Shown here in pieces: positions 15,332 to 22,347 of a DNA stretch of 39,301 bases (positions are counted from its first letter, which is position 1; the number at the start of each line of letters is the position of its first letter). The position numbers and the translations under genes are program-made. The DNA is from a virus: positions 1-39,301 of IMG/VR virus record IMGVR_UViG_3300036790_000182; one strand, given 5' to 3'. A model generated the notes under the pieces. That model saw only the letters and a program-made list of their open reading frames with translations. It had not been told where the DNA came from and made no database searches.

Positions 15332-15511
15332 TCAACTAAACACTGCTTTTTTTTCAGGATGCTTTCTCTCTCCAAGTCGTATATTTACAGGCAAAGTATC
15401 TTCCAATTCTTGAAGCCTTTTTAATGAAAGATCTTTAGAACAAACCAATCGTCCGCAATCTTTACACCTAGTTTCTAGAGAACGACAGCCTCTTTCAGTA
15501 CACTTTGTCAT
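15332..15511 (-). CDS. Small Cys-rich protein (59 aa)
   Basis: A 59-residue gene coupled by ATGA to the PnuC-like gene. Five cysteines in the first 24 residues (MTKCTERGCRSL, RCKDCGRLVCSK) form a zinc-knuckle pattern; the rest is charged (LKRLQELEDTLPVN). Function unknown. Confidence 0.65.
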   Translation of the reverse strand: MTKCTERGCRSLETRCKDCGRLVCSKDLSLKRLQELEDTLPVNIRLGERKHPEKKAVFS

Positions 15512-15744
15512 TTTTTATCTGCCCATTTTCTAAACCCATAAACACAGATCCCCATAGAAATAAGAGCGCTTACGGCCTGAGAGTATAGACCTCTTTGGAT
15601 GTCCATAAACACCCAGTAACTAAGACACGTCCCATCAAACAGGAAACAAATCCTATTTTGTCGAGCATTTAGAAACTTTCCGGTCTTACCTACGACCATG
15701 AAAATGGCATCTATAATATTTGCGGACAATCCAAAATAGTTCAT
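15508..15744 (-). CDS. PnuC-like small membrane protein (78 aa)
   Basis: 78 residues. The C-terminal part (LSYWVFMDIQRGLYSQAVSA, then LISMGICVYGFRKW) matches the pattern of the nicotinamide riboside transporter PnuC (W...I..GLY..A..N..Y......YGWxxW), but it is only about a third of its length. Short PnuC-like proteins are common in phages and could work as oligomers in NAD precursor uptake. The N-terminal half is also hydrophobic (ANIIDAIFMVVGKTG). Alternative: unrelated two- or three-TM protein. Confidence 0.55.
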   Translation of the reverse strand: MNYFGLSANIIDAIFMVVGKTGKFLNARQNRICFLFDGTCLSYWVFMDIQRGLYSQAVSALISMGICVYGFRKWADKK

Positions 15745-15754
15745 TTAGTTAATC

Positions 15755-16435
15755 TCATGGGAAATCTCTGCATTTAAGTTTAAATTTAAGCGGTTTCCCA
15801 TTCCTAAGAAGTAATAAAGGAGAAGATCGGGCGATTACGCCTTCCATCATTTGAGGGATATGGCTGCAACGGCTGAGGGGCTTTGATTTCACGAATTCTA
15901 CAATCTCTATTTCAGTCATTCGTCCGATATACGGGACGGAGGGGATTCCCAATCTTTTGGCAATATCGGCAACGTGACCTCTTTGGAGCCACCATCCATT
16001 GATATAGACGTCGAACAGGATAAATCCGGCATCTTCACGGTAGTTCCCACCGCATGCCTGTATTTTAGGGCCGTACCCTTCTCCATAAAGGATGATTGAT
16101 TGATTTTCTTCATGGAATACAGAGTCTAATAGTTCCCGTGTAAATGTTTGCGTTAAATGAGCAACTAAATGGGCCGGAAGATTAGCCGCTTCAGTACGTC
16201 CTTTGAACTCAATTTTAGGCCCGTCTTTATTCGAATAGTAAATTCGAATATTTGTCCCGTCTACCTTTTCATCCACATCCCAATAACGGATATTCGCAAA
16301 GGCTTCTTCCGCGTAATCCCCCTCAATGAAATCTTGGCGCCCCTTTTGCAGTTCGATATTAGTGACCTTTTTAAGACTTTCATCTAAATACCATCCGTTT
16401 CTCTTCCATAGACTATTTATCTTTGGATATTCCAT
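15755..16435 (-). CDS. RNA ligase (second copy, 226 aa)
   Basis: 226 residues with the nucleotidyltransferase motifs of the RNA ligase family: motif I EKVDGTN (lysine 57 as AMP acceptor), III LYGEGYGPKIQ, IIIa FILFDVYING, IV MEGVIARS and V LKFKLKC. It should seal RNA ends by the ligase-AMP pathway. Sequence and length differ from the other ligase 180 bases upstream, so this is not a recent tandem copy. Phage RNA ligases often repair tRNAs cut by host anticodon nucleases. No polynucleotide kinase is seen nearby. Confidence 0.88.
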   Translation of the reverse strand: MEYPKINSLWKRNGWYLDESLKKVTNIELQKGRQDFIEGDYAEEAFANIRYWDVDEKVDGTNIRIYYSNKDGPKIEFKGRTEAANLPAHLVAHLTQTFTRELLDSVFHEENQSIILYGEGYGPKIQACGGNYREDAGFILFDVYINGWWLQRGHVADIAKRLGIPSVPYIGRMTEIEIVEFVKSKPLSRCSHIPQMMEGVIARSSPLLLLRNGKPLKFKLKCRDFP

Positions 16436-16613
16436 CCGGTAGACCTCTTATTAACTGTTTGTACATATCTACTATTTCCTGATTCTGTTCGGAAGAACAG
16501 CATTCGCTAACTGCATGCTCTAAGGTAGCAATCATTTTAAGGAGAATTTCCGCGTAAACTGCGCAATCTACCGTTTCTAATGCGTCGATACACTCATGAT
16601 AAACTTTGTGCAT
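16413..16613 (-). CDS. Small helical protein between the RNA ligases (66 aa)
   Basis: 66 residues, almost all helical and acidic: ECIDALETVDCAVYAEILLK, ATLEHAVSECCSSEQN, DMYKQLIRGLPDG. It overlaps both flanking ligase genes (20 and 23 bases), so it is likely expressed with them. It could be a ligase partner, but that is a guess. Confidence 0.65.
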   Translation of the reverse strand: MHKVYHECIDALETVDCAVYAEILLKMIATLEHAVSECCSSEQNQEIVDMYKQLIRGLPDGISKDK

Positions 16614-17319
16614 TCCATCCCCTCCAGTTCCAAGTCAACTGTCTATCGTCTTTAGAAAAATACTTTCCATCTACCTTGAAAGGGCGAACATATTTCGCCA
16701 AGAAGTCTACCGCCCCGTCTCTTTCCACTCGCCAAACGGCTCCCTCGACTGGTTCCAATGCTCCGTGATACCCATAGGTTTCTGCTTTTCGGCAGTCTAA
16801 TATCTTTTCTACCTTCTTAATAGATATCGCTGACCCGATATGTAATAAATGCGCGCAAGGAACCTTGTTCCCCATCCTCACACGGAAATTAATGTAAGTC
16901 TCTCTGACACCATCTTTCATTAAATCGAAAGCAACAAACGGGAAATCATTCTCAATCTTATATAGTGTACCATGAGCCATGGCCAACCATTCACCCACAA
17001 GGCGTTCCCCCTCCTGTAGAAAGTCAAACCTTCCCTCGTTGCGGTGAATGAACTTTTGAAATAGTTGAAACTGTTCCATTTCGGAATCAATAGCTCTATG
17101 CCCTTTCCTGCTTAAACCCCAAAGCCTCCCATCTTGCCTTAATATACCAACATTAGCTCCGTCAAGTTTTTCCTGTACGATTACAAGATCTTTGTGGTCC
17201 CTCGTCTTTTCTGTCAGTATATCAGCCTGACCGCTAGAAACATGATGATCCCCTTCTCCTAAACGCGACTTTGGTAGATGTCCAATGCTCCCGTAATTCT
17301 TTTTAGGTTGTGGCTTCAA
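16594..17319 (-). CDS. RNA ligase (first copy, 241 aa)
   Basis: 241 residues. Motifs: I QEKLDGANVG (lysine 51), III LVGEWLAMAHGTLY, IIIa FVAFDLM, IV EGAVWRVE and V FLAKYVRP, all in correct order. The N-terminus (YGSIGHLPKSRLGEGDHHVS) matches a stand-alone RNA ligase group. The start is a TTG at 17319, set by GAGGGG just upstream; no ATG occurs before motif I. Probable role: RNA repair or nick sealing in infected cells. Confidence 0.88.
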   Translation of the reverse strand: MKPQPKKNYGSIGHLPKSRLGEGDHHVSSGQADILTEKTRDHKDLVIVQEKLDGANVGILRQDGRLWGLSRKGHRAIDSEMEQFQLFQKFIHRNEGRFDFLQEGERLVGEWLAMAHGTLYKIENDFPFVAFDLMKDGVRETYINFRVRMGNKVPCAHLLHIGSAISIKKVEKILDCRKAETYGYHGALEPVEGAVWRVERDGAVDFLAKYVRPFKVDGKYFSKDDRQLTWNWRGWNAQSLS

Positions 17320-17326
17320 TTACCCC

Positions 17327-17644
17327 TCAATTTTTTGTTTCAGGAGGATACTTAACCCAAACTTCTTTATCTTCTCCCTTTTTGCACCAGAAAGAGTAAC
17401 CAGTCTTACGAAGTTCTTCCCGTTGTTCTTCCACTGGTTTTTTATCAGACGCCCAATAAACATTAAGATCAACAATCTTGTAGTCTCTAAATAGAGCCAC
17501 TTTGTTCAAGAAAAAGATTTCTTGATTTAAAGACGCCATCTGTTTCTCAAGTCCTAATATTTTATAATCTTGATTCCGAATACCGTTCGCGTGGTTCACT
17601 AAGGTCCCTAGGTGTTTATCTTCTTTTTTAAACCATCCAAACAT
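17327..17644 (-). CDS. Coiled-coil hypothetical protein (105 aa)
   Basis: 105 residues. A basic start (MFGWFKKEDKHLG), a coiled coil at about 28-50 (YKILGLEKQMASLNQEIFFL) and a C-terminal half of strands (VDLNVYWASDKKP, SFWCKKGEDKEVWVKYPP). Starts one base after the SPFH-like gene. No family recognised. Confidence 0.65.
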   Translation of the reverse strand: MFGWFKKEDKHLGTLVNHANGIRNQDYKILGLEKQMASLNQEIFFLNKVALFRDYKIVDLNVYWASDKKPVEEQREELRKTGYSFWCKKGEDKEVWVKYPPETKN

Positions 17645-17645
17645 A

Positions 17646-18053
17646 TTATCTCCTCTTTCCTGCTTCTAAAATCGGCAATCCAGCTTCCGTAGGCACATAA
17701 ATAACTTGTCCCATAGTATGCTCCATACTTTGAATCCATAAATATTTCAAGTAATTTTCATTGTCCGTAAGAGACGATCCCACAATCCGGTTAGCTTCCG
17801 CCATCCCTTTGGCTCGTTCAACTTCCGATAAAGCTTGATTTTTCGCTGACTCGAGGTTAGCGAGCGACTCAAGAATCTTAATCTTTCGGGTAGATTCTGC
17901 TTTTGCATATTCTGCTTCCCCAGCTTTTTTGCATGACCATACATTGTAGATATCATGCGAGAAGTTAGTCATAAAAACTAAACTTATAACAGAACCTATC
18001 GCTAGTACACCTGCTGCTACCATTCTACTCACACTGAAATCATCACTCCTCAT
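17646..18053 (-). CDS. Membrane-anchored SPFH-tail-like protein (135 aa)
   Basis: Start ATG 18053, set by AGGAGG 7 bases before it. One transmembrane segment (residues about 11-32, MVAAGVLAIGSVISLVFM) is followed by a long Ala/Glu/Lys helix (EAEYAKAESTRKIKILESLA, LSEVERAKGMAEANRI) and YLKYLWIQSME. The latter pattern is that of the C-terminal helix of SPFH/prohibitin-HflK proteins (...AEA...NPEYLRYLWIE), without the SPFH domain itself. It may form membrane assemblies or interfere with host FtsH-HflKC control. That role is inference. Confidence 0.6.
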   Translation of the reverse strand: MRSDDFSVSRMVAAGVLAIGSVISLVFMTNFSHDIYNVWSCKKAGEAEYAKAESTRKIKILESLANLESAKNQALSEVERAKGMAEANRIVGSSLTDNENYLKYLWIQSMEHTMGQVIYVPTEAGLPILEAGKRR

Positions 18054-18231
18054 TAGGAACCTCCTCACATACTGATATCTGCACCTCAGTTACTCGTGGC
18101 AGAGAACTAAGAGAAAAAACAGCCCATCCATCCTCTAAAAATTCTTTAAGTCTAGAATCGTGTGATAGAATCCTGAACGAATGACCACCTAAGGAATCCT
18201 TTTTAGAAGCTGCTAAATAAAACTTATCCAT
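18043..18231 (-). CDS. Hypothetical protein (62 aa)
   Basis: 62 residues: MDKFYLAASKKDSLGGHSFR, SRLKEFLEDGWAVFSLSSLP, TEVQISVCEEVPNEE. A small alpha/beta layout. ATG 18231 has AAAGGAAAA before it. The 3' end overlaps the next start by 11 bases. Confidence 0.65.
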   Translation of the reverse strand: MDKFYLAASKKDSLGGHSFRILSHDSRLKEFLEDGWAVFSLSSLPRVTEVQISVCEEVPNEE

Positions 18232-18243
18232 AATTTTCCTTTT

Positions 18244-18417
18244 TTATCCACCAGGATACGCGTCGAAGTCCCCCTTCGGGGTTTCATGTACCACTAGCTT
18301 AGATTTGTTTGACTTATATATATTTTTATTCCAAGTAAGCATCGTAGATTTGGAATATTCCTTTGCATTCCATGAATAAAAAGCCGGTGATCGGAATTTG
18401 TAAATCTTTTTAGCCAT
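18244..18417 (-). CDS. Small protein with SKSTML motif (57 aa)
   Basis: A 57-residue gene: AKKIYKFRSPAFYSWNAKEY, then SKSTMLTWNKNIYKSNKS and a C-terminal VVHETPKGDFDAYPGG. Strongly basic first half, rich in Tyr/Trp. The core YSKSTMLTW is shared with the 34-residue product encoded just upstream (FSKSTMLKW). Function unknown. Confidence 0.65.
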   Translation of the reverse strand: MAKKIYKFRSPAFYSWNAKEYSKSTMLTWNKNIYKSNKSKLVVHETPKGDFDAYPGG

Positions 18418-18486
18418 TTATATATACTTCCAGTTAAGTTTACAACCCGCACGCCATGCAAATGTATGCAAATGCACTTTTCCCCA

Positions 18487-18591
18487 TTATGCAGCCTTTA
18501 TAGCCCATTTGAGCATAGTAGATTTAGAAAAGGGGTATGTAGATCTAACCGTTGTCATATCTGCTTGAACGCCACCACTATTTTTGCTCAT
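18487..18591 (-). CDS. Tiny protein with SKSTML motif (34 aa)
   Basis: A 34-residue frame whose ATG (18591) overlaps the upstream stop by ATGA, strong support for translation: MSKNSGGVQADMTTVRSTYP, then FSKSTMLKWAIKAA. It shares the FSKSTML-W core with the next gene. Could be a partial duplicate or a second member of a tiny protein family. Confidence 0.6.
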   Translation of the reverse strand: MSKNSGGVQADMTTVRSTYPFSKSTMLKWAIKAA

Positions 18592-18896
18592 TCATCACTC
18601 TCCCAGTACCCAGCCTTCTTTCTGACCTGAAAATCCCTTAGAATGTCCTGATCGCTCAGCTTTAGATTAAAGTCCTTAATGACCCATTTCTTCCAATTTA
18701 AAATCAGGTTGTCGAGCTGTTCCCAGATGGAGGCCACAATAGCGTTTGCCTCTACCGGAAAAGATGACGGAAGAATCCCGTCTAAAGCCTTCTCAACCGT
18801 TGCCTTCGCGTCATTTATGTCCTTTAGAACTTGAATCTGTCCTTTAGTGATCGTAAGAGCGATCTCTATCCCTTTAGTCCTAGTTTCCTTATCCAT
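18588..18896 (-). CDS. Hypothetical helical protein after TerL (102 aa)
   Basis: 102 residues, helical: DKETRTKGIEIALTITKGQI, ANAIVASIWEQLDNLILNWK, DQDILRDFQVRKKAGYWESD. Coupled to TerL by TAATG at 18896 and to the tiny gene by ATGA. Its place directly after TerL might point to a packaging accessory role, but no family is recognised. Confidence 0.7.
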   Translation of the reverse strand: MDKETRTKGIEIALTITKGQIQVLKDINDAKATVEKALDGILPSSFPVEANAIVASIWEQLDNLILNWKKWVIKDFNLKLSDQDILRDFQVRKKAGYWESDE

Positions 18897-20221
18897 TATC
18901 TCTCAAACCTCGGTAAGTACTTATTTCTCATCTTCTCATACTCCTTATCGTCGACACCTTTGGTCCCGTGACTCCATAGCTTCACGGCTAGCGCCATATA
19001 GCGAAAAGCATCCGCACCGTGAGAGGACCAATTGTGCAAGGGGCGATTTTTATACACACTGTTCTTCTCATCGAATATTTTGACATAATTCTCAAGACAT
19101 TTTATAAGTTGTTGACACTTAGTTTGGTCAATCCATGTATTTCTAAACAATGAACGCACAGCTTCAATCCCGTTCTCAAGGGGGAGTTGAGTCGTAGGAA
19201 GTATGGTGAGTTCCATGTCCAAGGCGGATGCTACCTCTTTAACCGACAATCCGGTTGAGATATGGTGAGCGTCTGCGTCAGAGGGAGCAAAGAACTTTCC
19301 ATAAATATACTTTTTCTTCTTTATAACCTCGGCATAATGAGAAAAAGGCTCTCCATTTTTCTCATAATAGTCTATAACATGAACCTCCAAACCAACCAAC
19401 TGATAAAAAACAAGTGCAGTAGAGTCCCCAAACCCAATATCCATAGCAACATGAACGGGGATAGATGCATCATACCGAACATTCGAAATCCGATCCTCGT
19501 CGCGAGCTTCCTGAATGTATTTCCCATAGTAACTCCCCTCTATCCCGAGTGTAAATGAACAGTAGAATTCTTGCTGAATATAATCCTCACTCATCCCCGC
19601 CTGCCGTTCGGCTTCAATCTGCTCTCGTGTGATCGCATTGGTATCGTCAGCAGTGAGTAGTTGGCAAAACCATTCAGGATTTGAGTTTGCCATATCGTAC
19701 AAATCTTTCGCCCAATTGAGCCCTCTAGGGGTAAAGTTGAATATAGCCCATCCCTCATTCTCCGCTAATATTGGCCTAATCAATTGCCATGCATTGGGAT
19801 CTTGAAGGGAATATTCTGAGAATACGCAGCCCCTAGGGTTAGTTCCAACAATAGAATTGTAGTTATTAGTCCCGATAATCTGAATGAGCGATCCATTTTT
19901 TAGACGGATCTTCATCTCAGAGGAATTCGGATCTCCCACAATCGCCTCTCTAGGTATATAATCTAGGAACCTAAAACCATCTTTATTAGCCCCGTCCCAC
20001 AGAATCTTTCGTCCTTGGCTGAAATGAGGGAAGAGATAGTAATAAGTCCCAACATTTTGAAATGCCTCTGAGATCATATAGTTCCAGCAAGTCATTTCCT
20101 TGCCAGCCCTCCGATGCCAGATCAAACAGAATCGTTTAATCCCCTCGTTTGTCGCATCCCAAAAAGGGATTTGATAAGATCTTGCTAAATAATTGTGAGG
20201 AATGGTAATTTCTTTATTCAT
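18896..20221 (-). CDS. terL: Terminase large subunit
   Basis: 441 residues from ATG 20221, chosen because AGGGCGG lies before it; the frame extends 10 codons further but would overlap the divergent plus-strand gene. ATPase: Walker A variant HRRAGKEMT (residues 36-44) and Walker B CVFSEY (about 130). Nuclease domain: VAMDIGFGDSTALVF starts the RNase H-like fold with its first Asp, and SDADAHH and HGADAFRYMA supply later acidic positions. It cuts and pumps DNA through the portal. Unlike most phages, a divergent two-gene locus separates it from TerS. Confidence 0.93.
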   Translation of the reverse strand: MNKEITIPHNYLARSYQIPFWDATNEGIKRFCLIWHRRAGKEMTCWNYMISEAFQNVGTYYYLFPHFSQGRKILWDGANKDGFRFLDYIPREAIVGDPNSSEMKIRLKNGSLIQIIGTNNYNSIVGTNPRGCVFSEYSLQDPNAWQLIRPILAENEGWAIFNFTPRGLNWAKDLYDMANSNPEWFCQLLTADDTNAITREQIEAERQAGMSEDYIQQEFYCSFTLGIEGSYYGKYIQEARDEDRISNVRYDASIPVHVAMDIGFGDSTALVFYQLVGLEVHVIDYYEKNGEPFSHYAEVIKKKKYIYGKFFAPSDADAHHISTGLSVKEVASALDMELTILPTTQLPLENGIEAVRSLFRNTWIDQTKCQQLIKCLENYVKIFDEKNSVYKNRPLHNWSSHGADAFRYMALAVKLWSHGTKGVDDKEYEKMRNKYLPRFER

Positions 20222-20245
20222 TAAACCGCCCTTTATGAGGTTCAT

Positions 20246-20461
20246 ATGCAAGTTGTTTTAAAGCAGCAAGACGAGCTGCAAGAAGTGGTCCACGGAATCC
20301 GATTCGTATTAGAGGAATACCCCCCTGAATTCGGAGTGAACATTTTATCTATGATGCTCGCTGATTCGATCATGAGTTCAAATGATCCGTTGTCGAGTTA
20401 TTCTGAATCGCGTAAGATAGTCAGGAACTTTTTAACCGTGCTAGAGGAGCAAAAAAAATGA
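20246..20461 (+). CDS. Small helical partner of the ParB-like protein (71 aa)
   Basis: 71 residues: MQVVLKQQDELQEVVHGIRF, EFGVNILSMMLADSIMSS, ESRKIVRNFLTVLEEQKK, mostly helical. ATG 20246 follows GAGG and lies 24 bases from the divergent terL start. The last codons overlap the next gene by ATGA, so the two are translated together. No family recognised. Confidence 0.7.
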   Translation: MQVVLKQQDELQEVVHGIRFVLEEYPPEFGVNILSMMLADSIMSSNDPLSSYSESRKIVRNFLTVLEEQKK

Positions 20462-21279
20462 ATTCAGCCGTACTAAACCCAATCAATGAAATCAAGCAAT
20501 CCCTTTTACAAAAACTAAACCCGTCCTCAGAGATCCATAAAACACAAAATTACACGATGTTCCGTAAATCCGACAAAAACAGAGAAGTTAAAAAAAACGA
20601 AACCGGATATAAAAGACTTTTAGAGTCGATCAGAAACAAAAATCTATTAGACAGCCATCCCATCATAGTAAACCAAGGAATGGAGGTAATGGATGGCCAA
20701 CACAGGCTAGAAGTAGCAAAAGAGCTAAACGTACCCATTTACTATATAATATCAAGTTCATTTAAACCAGAGGACATAATAGATATTAATAAAAACAGAA
20801 CGCCTTATAAGCAAGAGGATTACCTTGCTACTCATATTATATCTGGCAATGAAAACTATGTTTCATTTAAAAAGTTTATTACCGATTACGGACTCAGCAT
20901 AACTTTAGGGCTAAAGGCTACATTAGAATCAAGGCAATCGCAGCTTACAGAGGATCAGTTTAAAGATGGGCTCTATAAATTCCCCTATTCTCAGGAGAAG
21001 GAGTTATCAGAAGGGATGAAGGCATACAAAGAAATCCTAGATACAATAAGAACTCATAGGGAACCTATCCCTAAATTCAGTAAGACGGGACAGTTCAGAT
21101 GCGCTCTTTTTAAATTCATTTTAAGCGAAAAAGTGGATCGAAAAATGTTTATGAGCAAAATACTAGAAAAAGTCGAGCATCTTCACGCATGTTCGGGAAA
21201 AGCGGATTATATACTCCAATTTCTAGAAATATATAATTTCAAGAAGAAAGATCGTCTAGGTGTAAAGGACTTAAAATAA
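20458..21279 (+). CDS. ParB/sulfiredoxin-fold protein (273 aa)
   Basis: 273 residues. Residues about 45-115 form a ParB-N-like domain with the marker VMDGQHRLEVAKEL (DGQHR, the nucleotide-binding/catalytic loop of the ParB-Srx fold) and FKPEDIIDINKNRTPYKQED after it. The C-terminal part is helical without the usual ParB HTH repeat. Members act as CTP-dependent segregation proteins, nucleases or gene regulators; which applies here is open. The gene is on the plus strand between terS and terL and runs into terS tail to tail. Confidence 0.8.
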   Translation: MNSAVLNPINEIKQSLLQKLNPSSEIHKTQNYTMFRKSDKNREVKKNETGYKRLLESIRNKNLLDSHPIIVNQGMEVMDGQHRLEVAKELNVPIYYIISSSFKPEDIIDINKNRTPYKQEDYLATHIISGNENYVSFKKFITDYGLSITLGLKATLESRQSQLTEDQFKDGLYKFPYSQEKELSEGMKAYKEILDTIRTHREPIPKFSKTGQFRCALFKFILSEKVDRKMFMSKILEKVEHLHACSGKADYILQFLEIYNFKKKDRLGVKDLK

Positions 21280-21286
21280 GCTATCT

Positions 21287-21694
21287 CTAGATATCGATTG
21301 AAGTCATTGGAGGAGGCATAACATACGGAGCGCGATTGATGTTAAACACCAATTGCGCTGGTTTATTTTCCTCATCGGGAAATTTCTCTCTTTGGCCTAG
21401 CATTTGTTTGCCTAGCCATATGAGCATTGTAATATTTCCCTTCTCCGCCTGTCCCCATTGTAAACGACGAAGTGATCTACGTCCTTCGTCTTTACCTTTT
21501 TCAATTAATTCCGCGCATCTACTTTCCAGTGTATCGACTGAACATCCGCATATAGCGGAAATTTCTTTCATCGTACAATGGATTTTAGCTAGGCCCTCTA
21601 TCAATTTAAGATCAAGGGGGATTGAATTCGGTGTAGGTTTATCCCATATAGTTCTTCGTTGTCGGATTCTCCGAAGCCTTTTAATTCGTCTCAT
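21287..21694 (-). CDS. terS: Terminase small subunit
   Basis: 135 residues from ATG 21694 (a TTG at 21703 lies inside the promoter). A basic N-terminus (RRIKRLRRIRQRR), then a helix-turn-helix (IHCTMKEISAICGCSVDTLE) and RRLQWGQAEKGNITMLIWLG-KQMLGQ, the conserved tail of this terminase family. It recognises the packaging start and regulates TerL. The -10 box ends 9 bases before the ATG, so the mRNA should be nearly leaderless. Convergent with the ParB-like gene, 7 bases apart. Confidence 0.85.
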   Translation of the reverse strand: MRRIKRLRRIRQRRTIWDKPTPNSIPLDLKLIEGLAKIHCTMKEISAICGCSVDTLESRCAELIEKGKDEGRRSLRRLQWGQAEKGNITMLIWLGKQMLGQREKFPDEENKPAQLVFNINRAPYVMPPPMTSIDI

Positions 21695-21702
21695 ATCATT
21701 CA

Positions 21703-21732
21703 ATTATAGCAGCTTACGTGTTTATTTGTCCA
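21703..21732 (-). promoter_or_regulatory. terS promoter (extended -10)
   Basis: Minus strand: TGGACA (21732-21727), 18-base spacer ending in TGC, TATAAT (21708-21703). Same architecture as the promoters at 7161 and 36862. Expected start about 21696, two bases from the terS ATG. Confidence 0.7.
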
Positions 21733-21770
21733 TGGGTTTCATAAAGTGTTTATTTTAAGAGTCATAAGTG

Positions 21771-21800
21771 TTGACGAATATTCACGAATTATGTCATTAT
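21771..21800 (+). promoter_or_regulatory. Promoter of the plus-strand early operon
   Basis: TTGACG (21771-21776), 18-base spacer ending in TGT, CATTAT (21795-21800). The box lies in an imperfect palindrome (CATAA...TTATG, 21763-21793) with a repeated ACGAAT, which could be an operator. It is divergent from the terS promoter. Confidence 0.5.
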
Positions 21801-21846
21801 AGTGGTATATTAACGGAACACACGAACCAAAAGAGGAGAAAGGCTT

Positions 21847-22101
21847 ATGAAGCACGCTGACATTGAAAAAGAAATAGTACGCCGAGAACTTGAGATACCG
21901 ATCTACGATCTTAAAGTGGAGGGGACGAGTCGGAATGGATGGAGCTTTTGTCTTTCTAAGGGTTCTTATGTAATGGAGTGGTTTACTTGGCCAAACGGGA
22001 ATGTTTCGTGGCTAAGAGTACGCCATAAAGAAGCGGAAGGGGGGGATAACTTCAACCAAATAAAAAAAGCATTGGACTTCTTTGAAAAACTAGAGCGATA
22101 G
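21847..22101 (+). CDS. Hypothetical early protein (84 aa)
   Basis: 84 residues: an acidic helix at the start (MKHADIEKEIVRRELEIPIY), then four or five strands rich in Trp (GWSFCLSKGSYVMEWFTWPN, VSWLRVRHK) and a final helix. RBS AGAGGAGAAAGG. First gene of a plus-strand operon with a promoter 40-75 bases upstream. Early regulator or anti-host protein by position only. Confidence 0.65.
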   Translation: MKHADIEKEIVRRELEIPIYDLKVEGTSRNGWSFCLSKGSYVMEWFTWPNGNVSWLRVRHKEAEGGDNFNQIKKALDFFEKLER

Positions 22102-22116
22102 GTTAGTCCTTCTATT

Positions 22117-22140
22117 GGCTCTCTGAATCAGAGAGCCTTT
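22117..22140 (+). terminator. Intercistronic hairpin / attenuator
   Basis: Perfect 8-bp stem (GGCTCTCT 22117-22124, AGAGAGCC 22130-22137) with a five-base loop, followed by TTT. The T run is short, so partial termination is likelier than a full stop. Confidence 0.55.
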
Positions 22141-22168
22141 AAAACGATTAAACAAAGTGAGGAGTAAA

Positions 22169-22345
22169 ATGAAGCCTAAGCAAAAAGACGCAATATATTC
22201 AGCGATAAAGGAATTGATTAACGGGGTAGAATTTTCTACCCCCTCATACCAAATCGAGTACCTTGCAAATGCCATCAAAGGTATACTTTTAGTTAAACTT
22301 GAGCTTGAACTTGAATCGAACCAGCTAAGCAAAAATGGAGAGTAA
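22169..22345 (+). CDS. Hypothetical early protein (58 aa)
   Basis: 58 residues from ATG 22169, chosen by GAGGAG before it. Helical: KQKDAIYSAIKELINGVEF, YQIEYLANAIKGILLVKLEL, Glu-rich end. Not recognised. Two bases separate it from the next gene. Confidence 0.65.
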   Translation: MKPKQKDAIYSAIKELINGVEFSTPSYQIEYLANAIKGILLVKLELELESNQLSKNGE

Positions 22346-22347
22346 AA

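Noticed and set aside
20222-20251. Longer TerL start at 20251
   Set aside because: The ATG at 20221 has AGGGCGG before it and avoids overlap with the divergent plus-strand gene.
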